This document shows positions 28,698 through 36,343 of a DNA stretch of 45,235 nt, piece after piece. Position numbers and translations under genes: made by a program. The DNA is from Magnetovibrio sp. GTDB taxonomy: Bacteria; Pseudomonadota; Alphaproteobacteria; Rhodospirillales; Magnetovibrionaceae. The stretch spans positions 1 through 45,235 of the forward strand of contig JAPHSY010000054.1 of assembly GCA_026196495.1 (NCBI GenBank), read 5' to 3'. The notes under the pieces were generated by a model that was given only the letters and a program-made list of their open reading frames with translations, searched no databases and was not told the DNA's origin. Within the stretch, counting starts at the first letter, position 1, and each line of letters starts with the position of its first letter.

Positions 28698-29801
28698 ATG
28701 CGCCGCACACATTTTGCAACTTTCACACTTGCCAGTTTCATTTTTGCCAACCCCAGCATTGCGGCTGATCCATCTTGGACAGACGGCCTCTATGGCGGTG
28801 CTGGTCTTGGCGTAAATTCCCCCCGTGACAGTTCAGCCAGTGGGACCAGCGGTGGCACCGTTGAGTTTGGAACTGGTGCTGCGGGTGTGGTTTTTGTTGG
28901 TTCAAAAATATCTGACAACCTGCGCCTAGAGGCAGAACTCAGCCATCGCAGCACGGGTATCGACACCATTGCCAACACGTCAGCCAGCGGCGACGCCAAA
29001 GCCACGGCTTTCATGGCCAATGCTGTTTTGGATTTTGACCTAGACCTGCCCATCACGCCTTATGTTGGTGCTGGTGTGGGCATGGCACGGATCAGCCTCG
29101 ACAACGCCAGTCCGTTTGGTGGCTCCTCCATTGACGGTACGGACACCATCACGGCATATCAAGGCATCGCAGGCGCATCCTATGCGCTGAGCCCTCAAAT
29201 GAGCATCTTTGCGGATTATCGCTATTTCGCAACTGGTGATGCAGACTTCACCACTGCGTCCGGCACAGCGACATCCATGGATTATAGCAGCCACAGCGCT
29301 TTGGCAGGGTTGCGCATTAACTTCAACGCGCCACAACAATCAGGAATGTTGGACGATGGTGACGGTAACGCCAGCACCAATACATCTGGTGCTCACGCTG
29401 AGCCAACCACCCCTGTGCCTGAAATTGCTGAAGCCCCCAAGCCTCCTGCGCACACGCCCGCCCATACGATGGCAGAAACATACGTCGTAAACTTCGCTTT
29501 TAACAAAGCGGATATTACAGAAGACGGCATTGCCATCATTGAAAAAATCGTCCATGCCGTCAAAGCCGCCAAAGTAACGCGCTTGGTTTTGACTGGGCAC
29601 GCCGACACCACGGGCCCTGCACCATACAACATGGATTTATCCATCCGCCGCGCCGAAGCGGTCAAAACATCACTGCTGGCTTTCGGATTTCATAAAAACA
29701 GCATTCGCGTCATCGGCAAAGGCGAAACGGACTTGCTGGTCCCCACCGCCGACAATGTCTACGAGCCCAAAAACCGCCGGGTTGAAATCGTACTGCCGTA
29801 A
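28698..29801 (+). CDS. OmpA-family outer-membrane protein
   Basis: A 367-residue outer-membrane protein. A signal peptide (residues 1-22, cleavage after SIAA) precedes an eight-stranded beta-barrel domain (about 28-205, alternating aromatic and polar residues, with YVGAGVGMARISLD typical of OmpA-like barrels). A Pro/Ala/Thr linker (about 225-255) leads to a C-terminal OmpA domain (about 260-367) with the peptidoglycan-binding pattern LTGHADTTGP, the YNMDLSIRRAEAV helix and NRRVEI. It links the outer membrane to peptidoglycan. It is a single gene with its own terminator. Confidence 0.93.
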   Translation: MRRTHFATFTLASFIFANPSIAADPSWTDGLYGGAGLGVNSPRDSSASGTSGGTVEFGTGAAGVVFVGSKISDNLRLEAELSHRSTGIDTIANTSASGDAKATAFMANAVLDFDLDLPITPYVGAGVGMARISLDNASPFGGSSIDGTDTITAYQGIAGASYALSPQMSIFADYRYFATGDADFTTASGTATSMDYSSHSALAGLRINFNAPQQSGMLDDGDGNASTNTSGAHAEPTTPVPEIAEAPKPPAHTPAHTMAETYVVNFAFNKADITEDGIAIIEKIVHAVKAAKVTRLVLTGHADTTGPAPYNMDLSIRRAEAVKTSLLAFGFHKNSIRVIGKGETDLLVPTADNVYEPKNRRVEIVLP

Positions 29802-29819
29802 ACACTTTATCGTGTTTTT
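29800..29819 (+). terminator. Small terminator after the OmpA-like gene
   Basis: AAACAC (29800-29805) pairs with GTGTTT (29812-29817) around a six-base loop, and the T-run continues to 29819. It overlaps the stop codon of the OmpA-like gene and sits between convergent genes. Confidence 0.7.
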
Positions 29820-29825
29820 AATATT

Positions 29826-31547
29826 CTAGCCGATGAAACGCTTAACACGTAGCATGAAGTCATTGATTACAATAGGCTTTTGAGAGAAATCTAGGGCCCC
29901 AAGAGCAAGGCATTGATGGCTGGCCTTCTCACCATCAACAGCTGTCAAAACGATGATCGGCATCAAATCATCCTCCAAGATAATTTTCAGTTTGCGGATC
30001 ATTTCAAGGCCGTCCATCTCGGGCATATTGATATCTGTGATGACAAGGTGCGGGATACCACTGCGTTGAATGTATTCAATTGCTTCCTTGGCGCTATATG
30101 CTTCTTGAACGTGTGCACCTTCAAGGGTCAGAAGCTGCTTTAACAGTGCGCAAATGCTGGGGTCATCATCGACCACCAAAATTTCAGGCACGACCTTGGG
30201 CAAGCTGGCGTAGAAGGTGCTTCCTTTTCCTTCTTCGGACTCAACTGAAATATCCCCTTCGTGGACCTGCATGATCTGCCGACTGAGCGGCAGGCCAAAC
30301 CCAGTCCCCGCTTCACCAGCTGTTCCGTGGGTGGATGTTTTTTCTTCCATATGGAACAACTTTTCAATTGCACCTTTTGCAATACCGACACCTTGATCTT
30401 GAACACCGATCCGTGTCACGTCACCATCTTCAGCAAATATCCGAACTTCGCTGTCTTCATGGCTGAACTTGATGGCATTGCTAATCAAGTTTTGCACCAC
30501 TTGGCCGAAAAGCGTTTCGTCGGCATAAACACGCGTATTTTCGGACACATCATTTACAATCGTAATACCCTTTTTGGATGCCTGTAGTTTCAGGCGATGG
30601 GCAATATTATCGACCATATAGTGCGCATCAAAGAACAATGCCTCGACATCAACCATTCCACTTTGCAGTTTTGAAATATCCAAAAGGTCATTGATCAGTT
30701 CCAGCAGTTCATTACTTTGGCTGAAAACATGAGACATGTATTCCTTTTGCTTTTCATTGAGCGGGTCCTTGGTGTCCAGAATCATCATTTCCGTAAAACC
30801 ACGGATTGCGCCGATGGGATTGCGTAAATCATGGGCAACCAATGAAACAAATTGATCCTTTAGGGCCGTAGCTTCTTCTGCAACATCTTTGGCTTCGCGC
30901 AATGCCTTTTGCGTATTCTTGATATTGGTAATGTCGGTAACAAAAGAAAATGCCAATTCCGCCTGACCATCTTGGTTCCAAACGGTGTTTGCGTTGTATT
31001 GGGTATATACGGGGTGGCCATCCTTATGGCGCATAACAATCTGATATTGGCGATCATCAGTTTGTTCAATTGTTGAAGATTGTGCCCGGAAAACCTTTTC
31101 ACTTTCCGGCATACAGAAATCAAGCGGGGTATTTCCCAACATCTCCTCTTTTTCATATCCCAACATCGAACACAGAGCATTGTTCACTTCGATATATTTA
31201 TAGGTTTTGGGATGAATAACGGCATAGCCCACCACCGAAGTTGTCATAACCCGGTTTAAATGCGCTTCTCGCAGAGCAACAGCTTTGTGCTTTGCTTCCA
31301 GACCTCGAACGGTCGGGCGAAAAATGGTAATGACAATCCCCATTAAGACCAGCAGAACCGTTAAATGCGCAAGGCTTTCCATCACCTGAACGCTTGCAAC
31401 CCCTTGGGAAAGGGCACCAAACCACGTTCCGACCTCGATGACCATAGCAATGCTCAGCAAAGCCACCGTCATGTAAAAAATTAGATATAGTTTATGAATA
31501 AATTTTTCTATCAATTCCCTGCCCCTATGACATGCACAGAACAGCAT
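29826..31547 (-). CDS. Hybrid sensor histidine kinase (PAS, HisKA, HATPase, receiver)
   Basis: A 573-residue hybrid kinase. Two membrane helices (about 19-41 and 60-78) are followed by a PAS domain (about 95-215), a HisKA domain with AHDLRNPIG (His239), an ATPase domain with the N-box around Asn357, DQGVGIA and GTGFGLP, and a C-terminal receiver domain with phospho-acceptor Asp505 (TDINMPEMDG) and Lys557. The phosphorelay would pass inward to an unknown phosphotransfer protein. The start is unsure: the ATG at 31547 lacks a ribosome binding site, while a TTG at 31514 has AGGGG about 7 bases upstream. It lies next to cheZ, but nothing proves a chemotaxis role. Confidence 0.92.
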   Translation of the reverse strand: MLFCACHRGRELIEKFIHKLYLIFYMTVALLSIAMVIEVGTWFGALSQGVASVQVMESLAHLTVLLVLMGIVITIFRPTVRGLEAKHKAVALREAHLNRVMTTSVVGYAVIHPKTYKYIEVNNALCSMLGYEKEEMLGNTPLDFCMPESEKVFRAQSSTIEQTDDRQYQIVMRHKDGHPVYTQYNANTVWNQDGQAELAFSFVTDITNIKNTQKALREAKDVAEEATALKDQFVSLVAHDLRNPIGAIRGFTEMMILDTKDPLNEKQKEYMSHVFSQSNELLELINDLLDISKLQSGMVDVEALFFDAHYMVDNIAHRLKLQASKKGITIVNDVSENTRVYADETLFGQVVQNLISNAIKFSHEDSEVRIFAEDGDVTRIGVQDQGVGIAKGAIEKLFHMEEKTSTHGTAGEAGTGFGLPLSRQIMQVHEGDISVESEEGKGSTFYASLPKVVPEILVVDDDPSICALLKQLLTLEGAHVQEAYSAKEAIEYIQRSGIPHLVITDINMPEMDGLEMIRKLKIILEDDLMPIIVLTAVDGEKASHQCLALGALDFSQKPIVINDFMLRVKRFIG

Positions 31548-31694
31548 GTTTTTTTGAGCAAAAAATATTGACCAATGCCTACGCGCCCGAAAGGTACAGC
31601 ATCAATATTGTTTCAGTTTATAATTTTGGTGCAAACACCTCAATGGATATGCAGAGTGTTTTTTTGTGTGTGTTAAAGCAAACTTATTGGGCCG

Positions 31695-32411
31695 TTAATC
31701 GAACAAAGCATCGATATCGTCTTGGGAAATACCGGCACCATCCAACTGCGGGCCTTCCAGAAGCTTTTCATCTTCGGAACGCACATCTTCGGATAGCTCG
31801 ATCCCTTCGAAGTCTTCTTCACCCCAAATGTTGATCATGGTGAGGATGCGTTCTTCCAAATAGTTGATGGTTTTCACCACCTTACCCGTACGCTGACCAG
31901 TAATGTCTTGGAAGTTACAGTTTTCAAAAATATAGATCACCAAGTTTGAAATGGCCTGAAGGTGATCTTGAGATTTCACATCCGTGACGCGTTCGCGAAT
32001 GGCTTGAACATGGTCATCAATGTCTTCACCGGCACCCAAGATATTATTGGTCGCTTCTTCGGTGGCTTTGACAATTGCGCCCAATTCCATAGCCGCCGTC
32101 ACGAACTTATCTTCGTTTTCGCCGGGCTTATGGATCGCGGCAATTTCCGCCTTGGTTTTGTCGATCGATGCCTTCAAATCGTGCAATTGGCCGCGCAACA
32201 CGGACATTTCCGGGGTGCTTTCCCCACCGGGGCCCGCACTCACGGCCTCTTTCCCGATGCCTTCAATCATGGTTTTGACTTCGGCAATGGCTTTGAGCAC
32301 TTCTTCGGTTTGAAGGGCCGATGCCGGTGCGTGCACGGGCACATGAACGCCCCGCTCTTTCATCAAGCGGCGTTCAGCCGAAAATAATTTTTGTTGAGAA
32401 TTCATCGACAT
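31695..32411 (-). CDS. cheZ: CheZ-type phosphatase of CheY-P
   Basis: A 238-residue protein of the CheZ family, which removes phosphate from CheY to reset flagellar switching. It has long helices (about 32-100 and 105-195) forming the expected bundle, and the catalytic motif FQDITGQR (Asp169 and Gln173). The C-terminal tail, GISQDDIDALFD, is linked by an acidic flexible stretch and is nearly the same as the FliM N-terminal CheY-binding peptide. No che or fli gene lies next to it. The start could be 32411 or the ATG two codons later. Confidence 0.9.
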   Translation of the reverse strand: MSMNSQQKLFSAERRLMKERGVHVPVHAPASALQTEEVLKAIAEVKTMIEGIGKEAVSAGPGGESTPEMSVLRGQLHDLKASIDKTKAEIAAIHKPGENEDKFVTAAMELGAIVKATEEATNNILGAGEDIDDHVQAIRERVTDVKSQDHLQAISNLVIYIFENCNFQDITGQRTGKVVKTINYLEERILTMINIWGEEDFEGIELSEDVRSEDEKLLEGPQLDGAGISQDDIDALFD

Positions 32412-32549
32412 AGGGCCTCATCCGCACGACTTTGGACACGTTTGACGCGCCTCACTTGTAACCTTAGTTATACTAAAATTGGACCTTTCTGCAAAAAAAG
32501 GCAATCCCCATTAGTGATTAGGGACATTCCTTGCACAATTGTGACAAAC

Positions 32550-33869
32550 TTAAGCGGGCTGCTCTTCACGCTTGAAGATCGTCTGCGTTCCGCGTTTCAC
32601 ATCAAACTTCGACGGTTCCAGGTCGGTGTGCAGCGCCAATTTCGGGTGCTGCGCCATCATTTGATCATGCATCCAATGCATCACTTCGCGCAGCGTTGAA
32701 TGCACCGTGTTCTGTGACCGCAATTCGATGACATAGATCATTTGCGGCAAAGTATAGACCGTCTGACAGCGCACTTTGGCACCCAACGGATACAGGTACT
32801 GTTTGTCTTCTGCACTGGCATCCAAAGCCTCGATAGCCGCGTATTGTTCATCCACCAAGGTTTGCGCCTGGGCACGCAGATCATCGGTCAGCTCATCCAA
32901 ATACCAAGCGTGGAATCCCCGCTCCCCCGTCAGCAGCGGAATACGGCAAATGCCATTGCGATGGCGTTGCAGATCGCGGTAGGAGCCATAATCCAGATCG
33001 AACGTGCAGGTGTACTGCCCATAACCATCCAGATAGCGCGGTAAATTGGTTTTGGGCGGGCGTGAATTGATTACATCCAACTCGCCCGCTTCCAACGCAG
33101 CGTTGTCTACGGTAGAGCTAAAACTCAAATCCGGCTGATCGGGGCCAAAGAAGCTGCTATCCAGGTAGTTGGTTTTAAAGGCTGTTTTCGCCAAATAACC
33201 TTCGGTATCGGGATAATCTTTGTGACCGAAGCTGCTGGGGTAGTTCTTGCGCAATTCTGCCAAGCAACCATCCGCCACGTCGCGCACTTCTTGCAACGGG
33301 TGATGGCGCAGCAGGTGCAGCTTGTCGGCGGCTTGGCGCAGGTTGGTGGACCACGCCAGTTGTGAGGTGATGCCCGCGGGCAAAAAACCGCGCAAAATAT
33401 CGAAGCTCCGCGCCTTAATGGCGTTCTCCCAGACCTTCTCTTTTTCGCCCTCACCCATCGGAAACTGAACCTTTAGCGCCGCTTCCAACGGGGCCAGAGC
33501 ACCCAAATAGAAATCCATCCATTTGTCCAAGATGGCTTTGCTTTCAGGTGTGGCGATGGGGTCGATGATGGCTTGCTTGGAAAAATCGATGTAGCGCGTC
33601 GAGCTTTCCTGACCGGAATACAGTGGATTGTCCTGCACCGCTTTACACGCCAGGATCGACAGGCCTTCGACAAACAAGGTCGTGGTGCCGCAATCGCCGA
33701 TGGAGGCATGACCGTAACCGACGTAGTAGCTCTCCATAAACTTGGCGGAGCCGCGTTTTTTCACCATTTCCAGATGCGTGCGCGCACTGTCCGCCGAGCG
33801 TGAATACAACGCCTGCAACATAGCCGTAGCTTCCGGCCCCTGGTCATCAACGATGAAAATGTCCGCCAT
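32550..33869 (-). CDS. Tandem ThyX-like protein (FAD-dependent thymidylate synthase family)
   Basis: A 439-residue protein with two ThyX-like domains, about 15-205 and 255-425. Domain 1 keeps the GHASIGD and SSTRY (89-93) parts of the ThyX signature but lacks RHR; domain 2 has LQRHR (300-304) but lacks the SxRY half. Both keep the later LPxG...LR...H/Q...R helix pattern. Ordinary ThyX is about 220-250 residues and makes dTMP with FAD at subunit interfaces. A fused pseudodimer could rebuild one active site; it could also have lost activity. The start at 33869 has AGGGGA about 9 bases upstream. Related two-domain proteins occur in other phyla. Confidence 0.75.
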   Translation of the reverse strand: MADIFIVDDQGPEATAMLQALYSRSADSARTHLEMVKKRGSAKFMESYYVGYGHASIGDCGTTTLFVEGLSILACKAVQDNPLYSGQESSTRYIDFSKQAIIDPIATPESKAILDKWMDFYLGALAPLEAALKVQFPMGEGEKEKVWENAIKARSFDILRGFLPAGITSQLAWSTNLRQAADKLHLLRHHPLQEVRDVADGCLAELRKNYPSSFGHKDYPDTEGYLAKTAFKTNYLDSSFFGPDQPDLSFSSTVDNAALEAGELDVINSRPPKTNLPRYLDGYGQYTCTFDLDYGSYRDLQRHRNGICRIPLLTGERGFHAWYLDELTDDLRAQAQTLVDEQYAAIEALDASAEDKQYLYPLGAKVRCQTVYTLPQMIYVIELRSQNTVHSTLREVMHWMHDQMMAQHPKLALHTDLEPSKFDVKRGTQTIFKREEQPA

Positions 33870-34026
33870 GGAACGCAATCCCCTGAAATTCTTGGTCTTT
33901 CCCCAACAACCACCCAGCGCGCCAAAGCACGCTACGATTCGTGGTCGCATTTTAGCAGAGGCACTAGATGTTGTGTGAAAGTTCTGTTCACAGGCACAAG
34001 GGAGCCCATCACCCTTGGGTTTTACT

Positions 34027-34785
34027 TTATTCCATCTCAGTGCGTATTTCCTCGAGCCACTGCTGAGTTTCAGTATCAGATGGTTTTAATTTGAGGTATG
34101 CCTCAATATCGCTTGCAGCTTCCTTTAGATTGCCCAACTTTTTATGAGCTACGCCCCGTATATAGAATGCATCCGCATCATCTTGAATACGCTCAAGATA
34201 GGGACCAAGGCCGATGATGGTATTTTCATAATCATCGTTTATAAAATACGCCAAACCACATTCTTTGTACCAGCATCGAAAGCTAGGATCTTTTGCTTTG
34301 AGGGTCTCGATATCATCAACTGCTTCTTTATTTCGTTTCAGACGATAGAAAACTCGAGCCCGCTCTCTCAGAAAAGTAGTGTTCTGGGGCTGTAGATCAT
34401 GCGATTTTTGAACATCTTTTAGTGCGTTATTATATTCCTTAAGTAGGGAATAGAGGATGCCACGCACAAAATAGAAACGAGCCACATCGTATTCTATTAG
34501 ATCATTACTCCGTTTGATTTGCGGGATGTAATCTATAATCGCTACCCAGCCAATGCGCCCCCCCGCGTCAATCAATTTATCCAAAGCTGAAATACAATGC
34601 CTGACAAAATCATGATTTTCGTTTTTCTGCATAGCCTCAACATGATCAAAAACAGCAGAGCACTCTCCTAGAGTTAGCCCAAGATTGTCATAATCTGTAC
34701 TCTCCTTACTCTGGAGAGTATTGGTTAATAGGCCAGCCAAAATCATTGCTGCAATTACAAACGGTGGGTATTTGATGCGTGGCAC
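34027..34785 (-). CDS. Exported TPR-repeat protein of unknown function
   Basis: About 252 residues. A hydrophobic export signal (about 6-24) is followed by helical repeats; at least four TPR-like units are seen between about 90 and 240, for example YFVRGILYSLLKEYNNALKD and the later GVAHKKLGNLKEAASDIEAY. TPR repeats bind other proteins; no enzyme domain is present. I suggest the GTG at 34785, because GGAG lies exactly 6 bases upstream; ATGs at 34791 and 34809 are alternatives. The gene looks clearly more A/T-rich than its neighbours and sits next to the tmRNA gene, a common insertion hotspot, so recent acquisition is possible. Confidence 0.8.
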   Translation of the reverse strand: MPRIKYPPFVIAAMILAGLLTNTLQSKESTDYDNLGLTLGECSAVFDHVEAMQKNENHDFVRHCISALDKLIDAGGRIGWVAIIDYIPQIKRSNDLIEYDVARFYFVRGILYSLLKEYNNALKDVQKSHDLQPQNTTFLRERARVFYRLKRNKEAVDDIETLKAKDPSFRCWYKECGLAYFINDDYENTIIGLGPYLERIQDDADAFYIRGVAHKKLGNLKEAASDIEAYLKLKPSDTETQQWLEEIRTEME

Positions 34786-34896
34786 AAGCATCTCCAGAAA
34801 AATAAGCATATTTCATGAACGATAGGCTAAGCACGTATATCGTGCAATAGCGACAGCCTGCTCATTTCATTCCAGAAACGGGCTATTTCACCCCAA

Positions 34897-34925
34897 TTGC
34901 AATCCCCCCCAAACAGGCATATATA
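34897..34925 (+). promoter_or_regulatory. Candidate tmRNA promoter
   Basis: TTGCAA (34897-34902) and TATATA (34920-34925) are separated by exactly 17 bases. Transcription would start near 34932, just at the first hairpin of the tmRNA acceptor piece. Confidence 0.55.
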
Positions 34926-34931
34926 TGTCCC

Positions 34932-35227
34932 GTCAGCTTGCTGACTATGGTGATAAACGTTTTTCGGAATAAGCGTTTCGGACCCGGGGGCGGTACCCGG
35001 CGCCTCCACCAAATTCCGGTGGGCTTGTGAAATATCAAGACCCCGGCTTTGGGGGCGAAACAGGATCGACGAGCGTGGTAAAGGACTGACTTTCACCCGG
35101 CATAGTACCACCGTATCGGGCTACTTTTATAAATGCTAACGATAATGAAGCATTTGCGGTTGCAGCCTAACGGCTAATACCACGGGGTTCGGAGGGCACC
35201 TAGCAACAGAAGCCCTCCACTCGTTTT
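34932..35227 (+). ncRNA. ssrA: Circularly permuted two-piece tmRNA
   Basis: tmRNA rescues stalled ribosomes and tags the unfinished protein for degradation. Here the order is permuted, as in Alphaproteobacteria. The acceptor piece comes first and ends with CGCCTCCACCA at 35011, with a T-arm just before it. A 39-base spacer (35012-35050) is removed. The coding piece then starts with GGGGGCGAAACAGGATCGAC at 35051. Its first seven bases pair with CGCCTCC of the acceptor end. The tag frame, GCT AAC GAT AAT to the stop TAA, runs 35135-35170 and encodes ANDNEAFAVAA. The end has a GGAGGGC/GCCCTCC stem (35191-35218) followed by TTTT. Outer ends are approximate. Confidence 0.95.
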
Positions 35228-35233
35228 AAAAAA

Positions 35234-35509
35234 ATGCCCTTCAGGCGCCAGGCGAGGTTCTGCGAACCTCTTGGCTCACGCGCATTCGCGCAGCGGCCAC
35301 TCCTCCCTTGAAAGCACGTTGGTGCTTTCGTAGAGGGACTTTGGTCTGGCCTTGCCAACATTCTCTATGAGAATGTTCGTTATTTCCTCTCAAACATTTC
35401 CGTATTGCTCCAATCCGAATTGAACAATTCGGCAAGCGCGACTGCGCGTCGGAGCTGTGCTCCGTGAGCCAAGGGAGGCGCAGCCGACCGCCCGGCGTTT
35501 GAGGGGCAT
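35234..35509. repeat. Nested multi-hairpin inverted-repeat element after tmRNA
   Basis: The two 21-base ends (35234-35254 and 35489-35509) are inverted copies with four differences; in plus-strand RNA three of these become G-U pairs. Inside the left end is a 7-bp hairpin (35254-35270), then an 11-bp perfect stem joining 35270-35280 with 35463-35473. Enclosed are further arms: 35295-35351 (a compound stem with an 8-bp tip at 35310-35329), 35357-35377 (9 bp), 35415-35432 (8 bp), 35437-35448 and 35450-35464 (6 bp). No gene is encoded. It resembles neither an insertion sequence nor a known RNA family that I recognise; it may be a miniature repeat or a structured RNA. Confidence 0.8.
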
Positions 35510-35533
35510 CTACTAATGGGGGGCACAGTCCGC

Positions 35534-35554
35534 CGCCCGGCGCTTGGGGGGCAT
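35534..35554 (+). repeat. Extra copy of the element's right end
   Basis: This 21-base sequence repeats the right end of the multi-hairpin element (CGCCCGGCG...GGGGCAT) in the same direction, with two differences, 45 bases further on. Its presence suggests serial insertion, or an excised second element of which only the end remains. Confidence 0.75.
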
Positions 35555-35662
35555 ATTCATAAACTTCCCTATTAAATGTATCCCTAATGGCACTTATTCG
35601 AGTAGAATGGTCTCAACGAGCAGCCGAATCTGCCGATTTACAACAGCCATACGGGGCCATAA

Positions 35663-36217
35663 ATGAACGAAGAAACACTCCGCTACGACATTTGGGTTGA
35701 AGAAGCCCTGCGCAGTGTGATCAAGAAAACCCTGGCGCACGTGCACGAGCACGGCCTGCCGGGCGATCATCATTTCTACATTTCGTTCCAAACCCAAGAC
35801 GAAGGTGTGTCCATTCCACCGCGTCTGCGGGCCCAGCACCCCAACGACATGACCATCGTTTTGCAGTATCAGTTTGAAAACCTGAAAATCGACGACGATG
35901 CGTTCTCTGTCACGTTGAGCTTTGGCGGTCAGAAAGAAGACTTGGTCATTCCGTACGAGTCTGTGATTTCCTTTGCCGACCCATCCGTCAATTTCGCCCT
36001 GCAACTGAAAATGTTGCCCATGGACGATGACGACGAAATCGACGAAAGCGAGTTTGATGCTTTGGGCATGTCCGAAGAAGATTACGACGCCAGCCATCTG
36101 GAATACTTCGAAGAAACCCGCCGCCGCACCGACCAGGATGATGGCCAGGGTAGCGCCGATGATGATGATTCAAAAACCGGCGAAGTGATCGCACTCGACG
36201 CTTTCCGCAAAAAATAA
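35663..36217 (+). CDS. sspB: ClpXP adaptor SspB, alpha type
   Basis: A 184-residue adaptor that binds ssrA-tagged proteins and brings them to the ClpXP protease. The folded tag-binding core spans about 1-115 (LRYDIWVEEALRSVIKKTL at the start, HHFYISFQT, and the VIPYESVISFADPSVNF strand). A long acidic flexible linker (about 118-172) leads to the C-terminal ClpX-binding peptide VIALDAFRKK. GGGG lies about 8 bases before the ATG. The gene lies about 430 bases after the tmRNA whose tag it would recognise. Confidence 0.95.
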   Translation: MNEETLRYDIWVEEALRSVIKKTLAHVHEHGLPGDHHFYISFQTQDEGVSIPPRLRAQHPNDMTIVLQYQFENLKIDDDAFSVTLSFGGQKEDLVIPYESVISFADPSVNFALQLKMLPMDDDDEIDESEFDALGMSEEDYDASHLEYFEETRRRTDQDDGQGSADDDDSKTGEVIALDAFRKK

Positions 36218-36343
36218 CCTATTTCCCCAGTCAATCTGTGTATTAAGTGTGCGTTTTTGGCCATTTCTTACTGGTGCTGACAGCTCTGCACCTTTAAATA
36301 TTGTGGGAAATTTTCAACCTCCCCAGTTGTGAGAGCCTGAGCT

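Noticed and set aside
34827-35111. Minus-strand frame with VEAPGTAPGSE across the tmRNA gene
   Set aside because: It is the antisense translation of the tmRNA acceptor and coding pieces, a common annotation error, not a protein.
35241-35435. Minus-strand frame inside the multi-hairpin element
   Set aside because: It is composed of hairpin arms with no ribosome binding site and no protein-like composition.
35230-35560. CRISPR array or integron attC in the repeat region
   Set aside because: The repeats are inverted and nested, not regularly spaced direct repeats, and no cas or integrase gene is in the window.
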